Positions 24,101-36,020 of a stretch of DNA of 64,000 bases are shown one piece after another. The translations under genes were made by a program, and so were the position numbers. Source of the DNA: Pycnopodia helianthoides. Taxonomy: Eukaryota; Echinodermata; Asteroidea; Forcipulatida; Asteriidae. The stretch spans positions 992,001 to 1,056,000 of the forward strand of contig CM063245.1 of NCBI GenBank assembly GCA_032158295.1. The letters are read 5' to 3'. The notes under the pieces are model-generated. The model was not told the origin of the DNA. It saw only the letters and a program-made list of their open reading frames with translations, and made no database searches. The first letter of the stretch is position 1. Each line of letters begins with the position of its first letter.

Positions 24101-25025
24101 CTATTTTCTCGTGACCTCGATGATCAATTGAGCTCAAACTTTCACAGGTTTGTTTGTTCATGCATATTATGTTTAATCACACAAAATGTGGACACTGATT
24201 TTGAGCTGTTACCAAAAGTGTACGATACCTTTAATTAAGTTATTCAAGTCCACCACGAATAAGTACACCTCATCTAGCAATAAATATCAATAGTCTGTCA
24301 CCTTGACGGATGTATTTATTTTCAAATTAAGATATTGACAAAAAAAAATTAATAGGGATACCGCCAACATAGGGCTAGATAACTCAGTTGGTAGAGCGCC
24401 GGTACGTTAATCCGGAGGTCGTTCAAATCCCGCTCTAGTCAATTATTCTTTGTTCAACCCCAAACCATTTTCAAATTAGATCTGATGCGATAGGGTGTGA
24501 CCTTAAAGGTGTAATGCCGTCGTGCTGCTGACCTTTGACCCAAGCTTTTAGTCACCGACAGTCACAGAGCAAGGACAGCGTGTCTGTCCTTGCTCTATGC
24601 TCTACCTGACGTAGCGCGCGCATCCGAAAAGACGGACATTTCTGCCGTTTTTCATCAAAGTTTTTTAAATTAAATTAAACCCAAAATTGAATATACAATT
24701 GTACGTATTTAGCTAAATTCTACGATGGTGTGTTTTTATAGGCATTGGTTGTGGCTTCGGTGATGAAGCTTTCATAAGAGCCTGTCATCCTTATACCTGC
24801 TTCTCACGTTTACAAACCCACGTCGACAACTACCTCCTCGATCCCAACGAATATCGCTCCTTCTGGATCGAGTATGAAATGGGTATCGTGAGGGTCGGCA
24901 AAGGCGGAGTCTACGACGCCATGGTGGAGTGGGACGCCGGGGCCTACCACGGCAGGGTACCTACTGAAGCATACGTCATTGTATCTACTGGGAGCGATAA
25001 TTACGGGTCATGGATTTTCTGTTAA
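21157..25025 (+). CDS. Secreted FAMeT-domain (Methyltransf_FA-like) protein B
   Basis: The three coding exons are 21157-21346, 23050-23211 and 24742-25025 (TAA), all GT-AG with both introns in phase 1, giving 211 aa. I chose ATG 21157 because it opens directly on a signal peptide (residues 4-23) and aligns with paralogue A. An upstream in-frame ATG at 21064 would add 31 residues across the TATA region. The mature start VPIDGNMC mirrors VPVKGDMC of A. Exon 2 gives FWVNFSVKAEKDARIALSG. Exon 3 gives NEYRSFWIEYEMGIVRVGKG, then VEWDAG and STGSDNYGSWIFC at the end. This is the FAMeT-domain signature, with eight or so cysteines. The protein is predicted extracellular, ligand unknown. Intron 1 holds an interrupted family C element; intron 2 holds a family B MITE and a SINE. 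Confidence 0.83.
21505..22198. mobile_element. Family C TTAA element, interrupted (copy 5)
   Basis: 21508-21692 and about 22010-22198 are the two parts of one family C element (ending ATGTTCCTTTAA). They are separated by about 320 bp of unrelated sequence inserted after GTTGAATCTATA. It lies within intron 1 of FAMeT protein B. Confidence 0.75.
23889..24234. mobile_element. TTAA-ended MITE-like element, family B, copy 1
   Basis: It is bounded by TTAAAGGCCCTGTACAC and GTGTACGATACCTTTAA, about 346 bp, with an internal ATCGCGCGCGAT palindrome. Other copies are at 29126-29466 and 48180-48489. Confidence 0.85.
24333..24462 (+). mobile_element. tRNA-Asn-like SINE, copy 1
   Basis: GGGCTAGATAACTCAGTTGG...TACGTTAATCC...TTCAAATCCCGC has A- and B-box-like sequences and anticodon GTT. 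The anticodon loop has C instead of T33 and the stems are imperfect. The flanks (TATTGACAAA... and ...TTGTTCAACCCC) are shared with copies at 52808-52934 and 57016-57140. It is therefore a dispersed tRNA-derived element, not a functional tRNA. Confidence 0.8.
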
Positions 25026-25600
25026 GTGTGATCGTAAAAGTTTTACCGCGAACCGCGTGATTACCAACCACATCATAACTACAATTAAGATGATTGCGTT
25101 GAGGATTTCTTTGAAACAAGTTGCATATAATAATAATATAATGGCTCACAGTAAGGCCCTAGTTATTGTATAGTTCAGCATCAAATATTACTCTTCATAT
25201 CTCTTTAAATTACTCTCTTTGAAATATTGGGTTTATATGTTGTACGGATGCTTGCGATCCTTTTGTTTTCACTATACTATACTATACACTTGTTAAAATG
25301 TTACATGCATCATCCTTTTAAGACTTTTTGATTACTAATTAAACAAACATGCATTAAGTTTAATTTGAAAACCTGATAATTTATTGCAAAAATACAATGC
25401 CTCGTCAACACAAAGATGCCTAAGATAGACAAATAAGAGTTATTTTACAACACCAAATTCAAAGGCGTGTCCATAACCAATAATCCATATGTGAGAAAGA
25501 TTTTAATACAGTCTGGTACATTCACTTGTTTAGTCATTAATGACCGCTTAAATTTGAATTCCTCAGACTAGAGACGGCTGCAAGGCACTTTTCATCACAT

Positions 25601-25792
25601 GGGCCCAATTTCATAGAGCTGCTTAAGCAGAAAATATTGCTTAACAAATTTCTGCTCAGCAGAATTTAGCAGGATACCAGTCACAAATTGCACATGTGAC
25701 CTAGTTGTTTGGCCGGTAACCTTATTCTGGTAAGCATAGTTGTGTTGTGCTTAGCTACTTTTAGTGCTTAAGCAGCTCTATGAAGTTGGGCC
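25601..25792. repeat. Fold-back element, GGGCCCAATTTCATAGAGCT family, copy 1
   Basis: It starts GGGCCCAATTTCATAGAGCT and ends with the inverse (AGCTCTATGAAGTTGGGCC), about 190 bp, folding along most of its length. Copies are at 47526-47719, 50777-50954 and 56597-56785, with a diverged one at 31069-31215. Confidence 0.88.
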
Positions 25793-26305
25793 ATGGTCAC
25801 AAGTAGTCAAGTTAGAAACCAAAAAGACCCATACACAATTCTGTGTGAATGTGCTTAGCACAATGGTACCAGGCTTTACCCATTTGGAGGACGCTATACA
25901 AAAGCAAATTGCCCAGAACCACGTGATGTAGCAACACTTGCACACCCAATTTGAGTGCTCACTTGTGACTAATCAAGTTATAGTACCAGACAAATGGATT
26001 GTTACTCAAGTGCCCAGTGGGTCCGGTTAAATAAATCGCTCTATTAAAACAACAGAGTTAAAACAAATCTCAGCTAAAACTTGATATTACTCATACTAAA
26101 AAATAACCGATTTACTTAAATAATTGTTTTACGAACCGGTATAGCACATTTGTCTTTCTAGCACACTTGTTCTGTCAAAGACCAGAGAACATTTATATTT
26201 CCAACCTTACCAATGTTGTGCAAACCCCTTAAGGAAAGTAACCTTTTCTTCAATTGTAAAACTTATATACAAATTTTGCATTTCCCCCATTAAAAGTTTG
26301 TTCCA

Positions 26306-26690
26306 TTAAAGGAACATTACAGAATTGGTTTTTTTCGAACAAAACAGTTGCTGGCAGTGTAAGCACTTTTATGCAATCCACCATATACATAAACTGACAA
26401 ACCTGTAGAAGTTTGAGATCGATCGGCCATCTGGGTCACGAGAAAATAGTGAAAAACCGATTACACATTTGCATGAAATCATATAGGTTCAACAAACGAA
26501 TAAAACGCTCACTGAGCGATAAACTCCAATCGGAAAATTGGTTTCTTCATTTCTCATCAAATATGTCATTTCAGACAGAAATATTTCAAGGGATGTTTTC
26601 TACTATCATCATCATTAGACCGTGTAAGTTTTATGTAAATCTGTGATCAAAAGTATATTTTACAATACCAATTCTGTAATGTTCCTTTAA
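26306..26690. mobile_element. TTAA-ended MITE-like element, family C, copy 1
   Basis: It is bounded by TTAAAGGAACATTACAGAAT and ATTCTGTAATGTTCCTTTAA, 385 bp, with the internal CGCTCACTGAGCG palindrome. Other copies: 39232-39626 (complete), 33332-33676 and 58128-58419 (partial), 21505-22198 (interrupted). Confidence 0.9.
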
Positions 26691-27002
26691 ACTTACTTGA
26701 GGTACAATTTCACGTAATAACTTTCTTTATTGCACGTTTTTGTCTTACAGATAGAGATATCAAATGTTAAGGAGTAATTTAGATTAATTATTCAGTGTAA
26801 ACTTGTTTAAAAATAGTGAACCTGAGCTGGTTTTTTTACTTTGACTTGAAGATTAATTTATCCAATGTTAAATTTAGGGGCGTGGCCTAAATTTTACTCG
26901 TGAGAACTTTTTATGTGTAAAGAGGGGCGCCGTTACTGAGCAAATTAAGGAGATTTCAGGAATGGCTGATTTTAGATTCTGACATACGAGTTAAGCCCGG
27001 TT

Positions 27003-27164
27003 GAATACTTCCTGCGAATGCGAATGCGAAGCGAATATTGATGTCACAACTCTGTTTTCGCTGCAAATAGTTCGCAAGAGTTGAGCACAGCTCAACTGCC
27101 TGCAAATTCTTCGCTTTGCAAATTTGTGACGTCAATATTCGCTTCGCATTCGCAGGAAGTATTT
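27003..27164. repeat. Fold-back element with about 45-bp arms
   Basis: AATACTTCCTGCGAATGCGA... is mirrored by ...CGCATTCGCAGGAAGTATT, with a second inner hairpin around GAGCACAGCTC. Confidence 0.85.
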
Positions 27165-28104
27165 GCTCTTTGCTGGCCTCCAAATATTTGATTTTCTTTG
27201 TTCTGTGAAAGACAGATTTCAAAATTTTTAAGTCAGAAAGCCAGAGAGATACTGAGGTATGTTAATATTATTTTAGGAAATTATTCATAGAATTTGCATT
27301 CCTAAGGATAAATTTATCACTGCTTTGTTTGGATTTTCTGCATCTTTCTTTAACATGTTTAACTTGGAAGATGTCATTTGGAGCTGTGGAGCTACAATTG
27401 TACTTGTGAAGCAAAATACTTAAGTACCACTTAAGTATTTAATTATATTGTATTTGCAGGCGGAGTGTCATCAAATTATAAATGGTTTAAAAGACTGGAA
27501 GATATTGGAGAACTAGTGCATTACTGCATAGTGTAACTTTAAATCTATTTATTACAAAGACTCAAGACAACTACTGGCCAGCAAGAGTGAATGGTGTAAA
27601 TAATAATTTGAGGAGTTTGTGTGTTGATTACAAAAATTGTACTATTTTGCATAATTGAAACCATTCTGTGTTTGAATTAAATTATTCAATTTAATCTCTG
27701 AATTTATCCTACCACTTGGTCATATATTTCGACGACGGACCATAGTCTACCAATTTGAGATAATAAGCCAGTGAGGCGGAACTCTAGTGGTTTAGGCCTG
27801 TAAATTTTCCGCCTGGTGGCAGCGCTATCGACGATGACCTGTGAGAGGACCGACAGACAACCCAGGTTGCAATTTCCCCAACAATACCTACTTAAAAACT
27901 TTGTTAAAAAGTAATAATAATAATAATAATAATCAATGTACATTTATAAAGCGCCTTATGCAACGCCTCAAAGCGCTGTACACAATTATAAAAATCAGCA
28001 ACACAAAAAGTGAAACAAATATTGCAATAACAGATGAATACATGTACATCCTTGCATGCTTACACAAAATACAAATTACACTTTCTGTACCCATGTTCTG
28101 CTTT

Positions 28105-28345
28105 ACAATATAAAAAAATTCAGGTCTGAATTGAACCAGATTCTGGATTCCATGGGCCTGACTCATTTCTGGGTCAGGCTGACCCAGTCACTGGTTTAAT
28201 AAAATAGGATTTTAGCACAGATTCTGAGTCAGGTTGACCCATTTCTGGGTCATTTAACACCGTTTCCGGGCACATTGACCCAGAAATGGGTCAGGTCCCC
28301 TGGGACCCGGAACCGAGTCAATTCGGACTCGGAAGTTTTTAGAAT
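28105..28345. repeat. GACCC-rich fold-back element
   Basis: It contains many copies of TGACCCAGAAATGGGTCA-type words in both orientations. A related copy lies at about 42531-42752 inside the transporter gene. Confidence 0.65.
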
Positions 28346-28463
28346 GTAATGCATCATAGTTAGAAACAACATCACTATGCCATGATAAAAAAGAAATGTT
28401 TTCTTACAGTGGGACGATTAAAAGAAACCTCCTGCAGCGATTCAATATTTCCTCCTGATTATT

Positions 28464-31400
28464 TCAGGGAAAAGGCATAACACCAGACCTAACCTGCCCG
28501 TCACCATGCAAGACAAGTTTGTCCTGGTACACCTCAACTGTCCCAAAGCCATTACTTCCTGGAGCTATTTCTACAATACCTGGCATGGTCACAACATGGA
28601 TACCCTTCTCATCTACGATATGAGAGAAGAAATGTACATGGCCGCTGAAGACCGCCACTACACAGCTGAATGAATGTACGAGTTGAAGGACCTCCTCGTA
28701 GTTCCAAAGACAACAATCAACGGAAGTTGATGGATGGAATGGGGCGTGACCTGTAACCAAAACAATCACAACAAATCTTTGTTAAGAAAAATGCCATTGA
28801 TAATGATCATTATATTTTAATTGGTATATTTTCGATAACCAATTCTGGGAAATGTGCACAACCTCAGAAATGTGTAAATTGTGGGATTTGACCCGTATAT
28901 CAGCAGTCACTTTGAGTTCCAATGTCTTCCATTGGTTCTTCCAGGGAAGCTTGATTTAAAGTCTAGAGTGAACGTCAGACTGGGCTCCCCATCAGTAGGG
29001 AGAGAGACCACACGTTAACTAATTTAAGGAACAAAATTGCGTGATGTTGAATTTGTGTTTGATGAGCAAACTCTTCAAGGTAATTTTGTTGCTAATGTTC
29101 GCCCTCTGGAAAAAAAGTTTGCATTTTAAAGGTATTGTACACTTTTGGTAACAGCTCAAAATCAGTGTCCACATTTTGTGTGATTAAACATATGCATGAA
29201 CAACAAACCTGTGAAAGTTTGAGCTCAATTGGTCATCGAGGTCACGAGAAAATAGTGAAAAGAGATCTTATGTGTTTTCTGTTTTTTCAAATTATCGCGC
29301 GCAATAATTACTATTGTTTTACTCGTTTCTCAGAAACGAGAGCATTTTAGGCAGAAATATTTTAAGAAACCCTTTCTACCATTACTTACTTTAAATCATG
29401 TAAGTTATGTGTGAATCTGTGAACATTGTGTTTTTCGATCTTACCAATAGTGTACAGGGCCTTTAAACAATTCTTTTTTGGCACTTCACTTCATCTTACC
29501 AAATATGATAACCTTTTCCTGGTCATGGCTTGCTTTTTGAAGTACCCCTTCCAACCACTTCATCTGGCTGTCTCCCAGTCCTCCGTTGTATTTAACAAAT
29601 CTTCTATCTTGACCTCGTAGCCCGTCGGGCGAGTCCAGGCATTCGTTCTTGTTGACGGAGCGCAAAAGACGCATTGAGTCCTGGTGAACAGAACAAGACT
29701 CGTCATGTCCAATGGTACTTACGTCATATGTGTCAAGGACAACACAACGAAACCCAAGACATGGACTAAAATGGTAGTATGACGCACAGGGGACTTCCAC
29801 TGCGGATGAACTCAAACCTGAGACACAACTGCAATTGGTGTCAACTTCGGTAGTCTCAAAATTTATCGCTGACAAGAGCCGACTACTTGCAATCTCTGCT
29901 CTTGTGAAGTTATAAAACTCGTGGTTGCCAAGCGTGTGATGTATTGCACAACCAGCCTTGTCAAACTCATTAATAACTGTGTTAAGAGCTAGAGAAGATT
30001 GTTTTTTGCCGCCTTCGTTGTTGAAACCGTCTATGATGTCCCCAAGTTGCATTACAAATCTTGGTTTAATAGTGCAACTGTCACCACCCCAATGCCGAAC
30101 CGCTTCCTTTAGGAGCTCCAAGGCATTACGGTAATATCTAATGCAAGTCTGCCTGAAGTTAGGACGGTTGTCTAGATCTGCGTACTGGATGTCTGAGATA
30201 ACACCGAATGAGAACAAGCAGGTTTGCTCCTTGGCTTCCATTCCTGATACCTGCATTACAACAAAAAGTCAAAGCAGTTAGTAAGAAAATAATAGAGAAC
30301 AGACCCCTTGCATTATCACACCACAAGCTCAAACAGCGCTCTCACCGAGGTTGAAAGATGTGCGTGGCCCAATGATAAAGCCTGTAAGCAGACTTGTGTG
30401 CTTATGGAGCAACCATTAGCAAAGCTTCTATATGAACCCTGCTATTCCTTAAGCAAAGCCAGTGGTTCTTGTAAGCAGATGAGTGACCCCAAAATAGACT
30501 CCTTGCATATGACGTTGCACTGTCAAACTGCGTCCTCACTAGGCATCAAAATGATTCTTAAGCTTACATAAAAATGAAATAATCAAATACTGACTACACT
30601 AAACTTACAAATGGTATTTGAAATGTCATAGCACACAATAGTTTGGTGAACTTCTGATACCGGCAAACCATAGAGAAAGGACAACCAACACAGCAGCTTT
30701 GAATACTACACTAGTCACTAGTAGTCAGTGCAGGCTGCAGCACAGCAGAAACAGAGATAAACCAAACAGACATATGAAGCTAAACCACGAATCACAACCA
30801 TCGTGCACATTTTATGGTAGCTGTAGGGGTAGGGATAGGGGTAGGGATAGGGGAAGGGGTAGGGATAGGGTTAGGGGAAGGGGTAGGGATAGGGTTAGGG
30901 GAAGGGGTATAGGGTTAGAGGTAGGGTTTAAAAAAAAGAAAACAAATGTTAGGGTTACCAGCTGAAAAACGGGGAACCAGTGGCAGCTACCAAAGACCGT
31001 GCATGGTTGTGGTTCATGGTTGAGCTTCATACGTCTGTTTGGTTATATGCCTCCTCCAGAAAGAGCCTGGGCTCGATTTCACAAAGGGATCAGATGATCG
31101 TAACTGCAAATCCATCGCAGTTGCTTAGCAAAGAGTGATGTCACAATACAAATCACTATGGTAATACTGATAACTCATCTTACGATGAATCTTAGTGCTT
31201 TGTGAAATCGACCCTGGATTGGTACCGCTAGCCTAAATACAGCTAGCCATACAGATGGCTCTGGTTGAGGGCACCACCATACCCGGACCACAAAACAAAT
31301 CCTATCTCATGATCTATGTAAAGATCAGGAAGGAACGCATCATGATAAGGCCAAGTAAAAAAGAATAACAGTTGATCGTCCAGGTTTTTCCAAAAAGAGG

Positions 31401-31842
31401 AGGATGAGGGCCTTTTTATTTTTTATTTCTTTCGAAGGTGGCCGCCAAGCATTTTAATTCAAACTGGCAACCAATTCTTCAGTTTAACGTCACCACTTAC
31501 TTTCTGTAGTTACAAGTTCTAAATGATTTGTAAGTTTAATGAAAAATACACAGAAAATGCGTCCTTTTGAAGTAAAAAAAGTAAAATAAAAAATAATAAT
31601 AAAAACGATGCGTGCTCAAAAAAGGATGAGGGAGGGGACGATCAACTGGTAATTTGTTTAATTTGGCCTAAGGCCGATGTTAAAAGAGAGCCATAACAGC
31701 CCAACAAAGTGGGCTAAAACTTTTTGTAGTGTAGGCCTAACGATAAAGCGATAGCAACTATGGTACTAGTAGTACTACACTGACCACTTGCACTGAAGTT
31801 TAAAAAATCGAGCAGCTACTTTGTTCTTACCTGTTTTTGCAT
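28464..31842 (-). CDS. ADPRM: Mn2+-dependent ADP-ribose/CDP-alcohol diphosphatase-like protein
   Basis: The coding exons on the minus strand are 31842-31831 (four codons, MQKQ), 30250-29500 and 28750-28464 (stop). All are GT-AG in matching phases, giving 349 aa, near the usual ADPRM length of about 340. An in-frame TAA precedes the first ATG; a second possible start is M8. The calcineurin-like metallophosphatase motifs are in order: GVISDIQYAD (D24, Q26), GDIIDG (74-79), GNHE (112-115), GHAPFHP (255-261) and GHVHF (291-295). The D-x-Q in place of D-x-H and the SDIQYAD block are typical of ADPRM. That enzyme hydrolyses ADP-ribose, CDP-choline and related compounds in the cytosol. There is no signal peptide. 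The intron at 28751-29499 contains a family B MITE; the first intron (30251-31830) contains the telomere-like fold-back. Confidence 0.93.
29126..29466. mobile_element. TTAA-ended MITE-like element, family B, copy 2
   Basis: It is inverted relative to the copy at 23889 and bounded by TTAAAGGTATTGTACAC and GTGTACAGGGCCTTTAA. It lies in an intron of the ADPRM-like gene, ending 33 bp before the exon edge at 29500. Confidence 0.86.
30757..31045. mobile_element. Inverted-repeat element with telomere-like core
   Basis: The terminal inverted repeats are about 60 bp (ATAAACCAAACAGACATATG at the left, GTCTGTTTGGTTATAT at the right). They enclose 30824-30950, a GGGTAGGG/TTAGGGG-type tandem array. It lies in the first intron of the ADPRM-like gene. 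Open frames across it (RDRGRGRD-type) are repeat artefacts. Confidence 0.85.
31069..31215. repeat. Diverged fold-back related to the GGGCCCAATTTCAT family
   Basis: It starts GGGCTCGATTTCACAAAG and ends CTTTGTGAAATCGACCC, with long self-complementarity. It lies in the ADPRM intron. Confidence 0.7.
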
Positions 31843-32454
31843 AGCAACGACTTCCTCAAATTATCTCGGAGTAATTGCAGAATACCACGCAACTTCGACT
31901 CGTTCTGACCCTTCGGAAACGGGGATTGTTACTAGAACTTAGAAGTTAAGTAAGTAGCAATTACTGGTGGTACTGGTAGGCTAGGATCGGAATAGAATAG
32001 GCACTGACTGAATCAGACAATAGAGATGGGTCCTTTCTCTATGGTCAGACCATCATAGAGAAAGGGCCAAGTAAGACTCAGAGTCAGAGAGTGTGACTGC
32101 GAGGCCACATCCGATAGGGTGACGAGGAGTGACTGTGACCGTCCATGCACGACGCAGTTTAATGCAGGCCGGCCGATGGTGATTCTAATGTTCTACCTCC
32201 ATTCTGCCCATGCCAATGAGAGAGGACAGAGTACCCAGGGGCTTTACAATTCAAGGGTGACACTGGCCTTGTATAATACTATCTCTATCATCAGTATCAG
32301 TGATTTGTTCATGCTAATGATTGTGTGCCTTGTCCCACACTAAGTCGAGCACAAAAACTAGCACACAACAAAGCGCCAGCAACGATTTCTACCGAATGTG
32401 TCATCAACAATTAATTACAAGACCACATCCACTAAGAGGAGGTAATACACCCTT

Positions 32455-33012
32455 TCACAAACCGCGCTGGTTGTGATGGACGGCCGAATGTTAACAAAAC
32501 ATTCAATCGTGTTGACAGATTTTGTGACCAAATTCAACATTTCTGCAAACTTTCAATTGAAAATAATGCATCCCATGATTGGTTGGTTTGTTTCAAACAA
32601 GTTCAACAGTATTTTTGAATATTTGTGTAACATTGTTACAAACTCTGGCAATCTGTTTTTCCTTAGCATTTATGGCTTTCCATAGTTTTCGAGCCGTGGT
32701 TGTCAAAATTTTAGGCTGCAACGTTGAAAAGGCCCTTGAACGGGCGGGTGGACGAACAGGGAGATCTGGACCAATCCATTCCCATCAGCGGATGCTTTAA
32801 TAATTCAGACACGAAGTATTACCCATGGTTTGCGGGTAAATGTGTATGAAATTGATAGAATAAGTGGGTGAAATGTAACAAAGTATATCATGTACGAATT
32901 ATAGGCGTACGACACATTGGGATATTTATCTAAGTTTAGTTTTATGTACTCTGTAAAGTTCCCCCCTCCATCCTATCTCTGGTTGAAGATAGCCCATTCT
33001 AACTTTTACTGC
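32455..33012. repeat. Dispersed repeat family R, copy 1
   Basis: It runs from ACAAACCGCGCTGG-TTGTGATGGACGG to ACTTTTACTGCATGG. It matches, in inverted order, 60603-60860 and about 61955-62264; a fragment sits at 36540-36640. Confidence 0.75.
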
Positions 33013-33331
33013 ATGGGGTCTAGGGAGTTCAGACAACTCGTCCGGCGGACAACTCGACGGGTCTAGACTTGATTTCAAGTCTGAGATCACGGTTATTTCT
33101 CTGAATCAGCCACGCAAAACGCCCCACAGATTAGCTATCAAATCCACCGATGATTCTTGTTACGCCATTTTGGGAGTCAGATTACACGTGCGTTACATGT
33201 AATTTGTAGCCACGTGTGACGTCAGTGACGTCGATGTGATCCAACTGCAGTTGGGATCATCATCAAGTTCAGCTTCTAGTTCTACATACGTCGGTCCTTT
33301 TAGAAACCACGAATTAGGACAGCGGCTTGTT

Positions 33332-33676
33332 ATAGGAACATTAATAATTGGTTTTTGCTAACAAAACAGTTCCCGGCAGTGTAGGCACTTTATGTAATCC
33401 ACCATATACATAAACTGAAAAACCTGTAGAAGTTTGAGATCAATCGACCTTCAGGGTCACGAGGAAATAGTGAAAAACCGATTACACATTTGCATGAAAT
33501 CATATAGATTCAACAAAATGAATAAAACGCTCACTGAGCTATAAACTCCAATCGGATAATTTGTTTATTCATTTCTCATCAAATATGGCATTTCAGACAG
33601 AAATATTTCAGTGGATGTTTTCTACTATCATCATGATTAGACCGTTTAAGTTTTATGTAAATCTGTGATCAAAAAG
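33332..33676. mobile_element. TTAA-family C element, copy 3 (partial)
   Basis: It shares nearly all the interior of the complete copy at 26306, but both ends are damaged (no clean TTAA). No gene inside. Confidence 0.8.
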
Positions 33677-33710
33677 AAATACTCAATACCTCAGAGTCAG
33701 TCCAAGGGGG

Positions 33711-34970
33711 CAATATTATACAAATAAGGAATGTTTATGAGTGCAATGGTGCGAATACTTTCATGAGTTGAAAGATGGAAAGTTCCATTCAACGAGGCGG
33801 AGCCGAGTTGAATGGAACATTCCATCTTTCAACAAATGAAAATATTCTCACTATTGCACGAATGAAAATCATTCATTATTTGTTTTTATATAACATCCAA
33901 GTAGATCGTTGTATTTTTGATTGGAGGATTCAACTTTCAAAACAAACAAAGCGTACAGTATTTAATTGTGACATTACACCCATTTCTTTTGGTTCGGCTT
34001 GTTTGCATTCACCAGTGCGTTCTGTGAGACACGCAGGCGCTGTATTGTAGTCTGCTGCATTATCAAAGACACGCGCACGCAATCCATTTCGAGATATGGC
34101 GGACTCAATACTATGACACTATTAGGTTAATTGGGTAGATTTGTCTGTATACACCAAAGCCAAACAGTGCACTCCTATAGTGTCCACCATATCTCAAAAG
34201 GCTACATAAACAAATCGGATGGAACGAAAAATGCACGGTGAATGACGTAGCGTGCAATGGTACGTTTATTTGCTATCACGTGACGGACAATCCTCCAATC
34301 AAATGGCAATGATCTGCTTGGGTGTTATATTATACACATATGGAGTGGCAATGAGGTCACTAGAGCACGTCTATTCCCCCGAGGGACTGTGAGTTACCAG
34401 AAGAGGGACCTATTTCCCGAGGCCGAAGGCCGAGGGAAATAGGTCCCTCTTCTGGTCACTCACAGGCCCGAGGGGGGATAGACGAGCTCTAGTGACCGAA
34501 TCATGGCAGTCCATATGTGTTTTATAACACAACTCGGTCCAAAATATGAAATAAGAAAAGAAACCACCGTAATCCGATCCAGACGCCGCCTTTTTTCTTT
34601 TTAAGATGAGCCTGGTAACCTCTTGAGGGCGCTGTAACCAGTCAAAAATTGAAAGACTATTTGCCCGCTTCGGGAACTATTTCCCGCAAACTACGCGCGT
34701 GCGATGTCTAGTTCATGGTTGTGCAAATCTCATGCACTAGCCTATAATAGTTCATCCCACGTGACCGTGTTTAGCCAACCAGAATACAGAACTAGCAAGA
34801 GGTGTGTTATAATATACAAATATTGACTGCTTCGAGTGCTATGGTTAAAACTACGACGCCCGAGGTGATCCCCGGCGCGTCTATTTTCCCGAGATTGCGC
34901 CGGGAATCACCGAGGGCGTCGTAGTTTTAACCTTAGCACGAAAAGCAGTCAATATTTGTTTTATAACACC
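33711..34970. repeat. Cluster of long palindromic elements with shared ends
   Basis: Four fold-backs stand in a row: 33711-33896 (core GTTCCATTCAACGAGG), 33893-34336 (ends ACATCCAAGTAGATC and GATCTGCTTGGGTGT), 34323-34530 (core GAGGGACCTATTTCCCTCGG type) and 34803-34970 (core ACTACGACGCCC...GGGCGTCGTAGT). Most ends carry a TGTTATA-A-ACA-AT motif. A further end-like motif occurs at about 35170-35187. Confidence 0.8.
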
Positions 34971-35729
34971 CCGTACAAAAGACTCTAGGTACCATGAAGC
35001 TGCTGTTGCTATGGGTGTAGTACATTGGTTGCCATGTGATAGTACATCGGTTGCCACGTGATAGTACATCGGCGGCCGTGTGATAGTACCGCGCGGTTCA
35101 CGCGCGGTTTCTAGTAAAACTAAGACATATCATATGACGCGCTCTTAACCAATCAAAAGGCAGAATATTTGTAAGGGGTGTTATAAAAAACGATACAGTT
35201 ATAACGCAACTCTACCGAATAACGCAACTATACCGAATAACGCAACTATAACGCAATTGATGATGAGGCAGTTGAGGGCGCTGTATCCACGCCCTTCATC
35301 GTAGATACCTTGTTTAAATTTAATAATTTCGGTGATCACAGAGGGTTAATACAATTTGACGTCATTGAATGACGCCAGTGATGTTGCCATTAAAACCATT
35401 CAGCATAGCCAGTAAAATTTAATTTCTTATTTAACTACTTGATAACCACTTGAATTACGTTTAAAGTGTTTCAAAGGAGAATTGACTTGTTTGGAGATAG
35501 ACGTGGCATAACAGTATTTAGTAATAAAAACAATGTTATTAATGTATTAATGTATAGCATTTACATTACCCATCCATTTTGGCAGAGATACAATAACAAG
35601 TAACAAACATTTTATTCAGAGAGATGAGAATATGAGAATAAGGACAGAAAAGGGAATAATTATTGTTGGAGGGAAATATTGACCTTCGTCCTTTTCGTTC
35701 TCTCTGAAAAGGAGACATCAATACAGAAG

Positions 35730-36020
35730 TTAAAGGCACCGGACACCTTTGGTAATTGTCAAAAACCAGTATTCTCACTTGGGGTACCTGTGAAAAATTG
35801 GACTCAATTGGTCATCGCAGAAAATAATGAAAGAAAAAGCACCCTCTCGTTGCACAAATTTGTGTGCTTTTAGGTGCATAATAAAAGACTTCTGGTGGCC
35901 AGCCAGAATTACCTCTTTCTAAAAAACTACGTTACTTCAGAGGGAGTCGTTAATCCCACAATGTTTTATACTATCACCAGCTCTCCGTTGATCGTTACCA
36001 AGTATCATATCATTATTTTG
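35730..36020. mobile_element. TTAA-family A element, copy 3 (inverted, 3' damaged)
   Basis: It starts TTAAAGGCACCGGACACC. The interior matches family A in reverse orientation as far as GTTACCAAG, where similarity stops. Confidence 0.8.

Larger units (their letters stand above)
25026..28463. other. Intergenic, repeats only
   Basis: Between the FAMeT gene and the 3' end of the ADPRM-like gene I see the fold-back at 25601-25792, family C element at 26306-26690, fold-back at 27003-27164, a TAA microsatellite at about 27911-27932 and the GACCC-rich fold-back at 28105-28345. No coding exon can be supported. Confidence 0.6.

Noticed and set aside
24373..24443. Functional tRNA-Asn
   Set aside because: C replaces T33, the stems are imperfect, and the same unit with the same flanks recurs twice, so it is a SINE.
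30699..31030. Arg/Asp/Gly-rich and Leu/Pro-rich open frames
   Set aside because: Both are produced by the telomere-like G-rich array; no splice or codon evidence.
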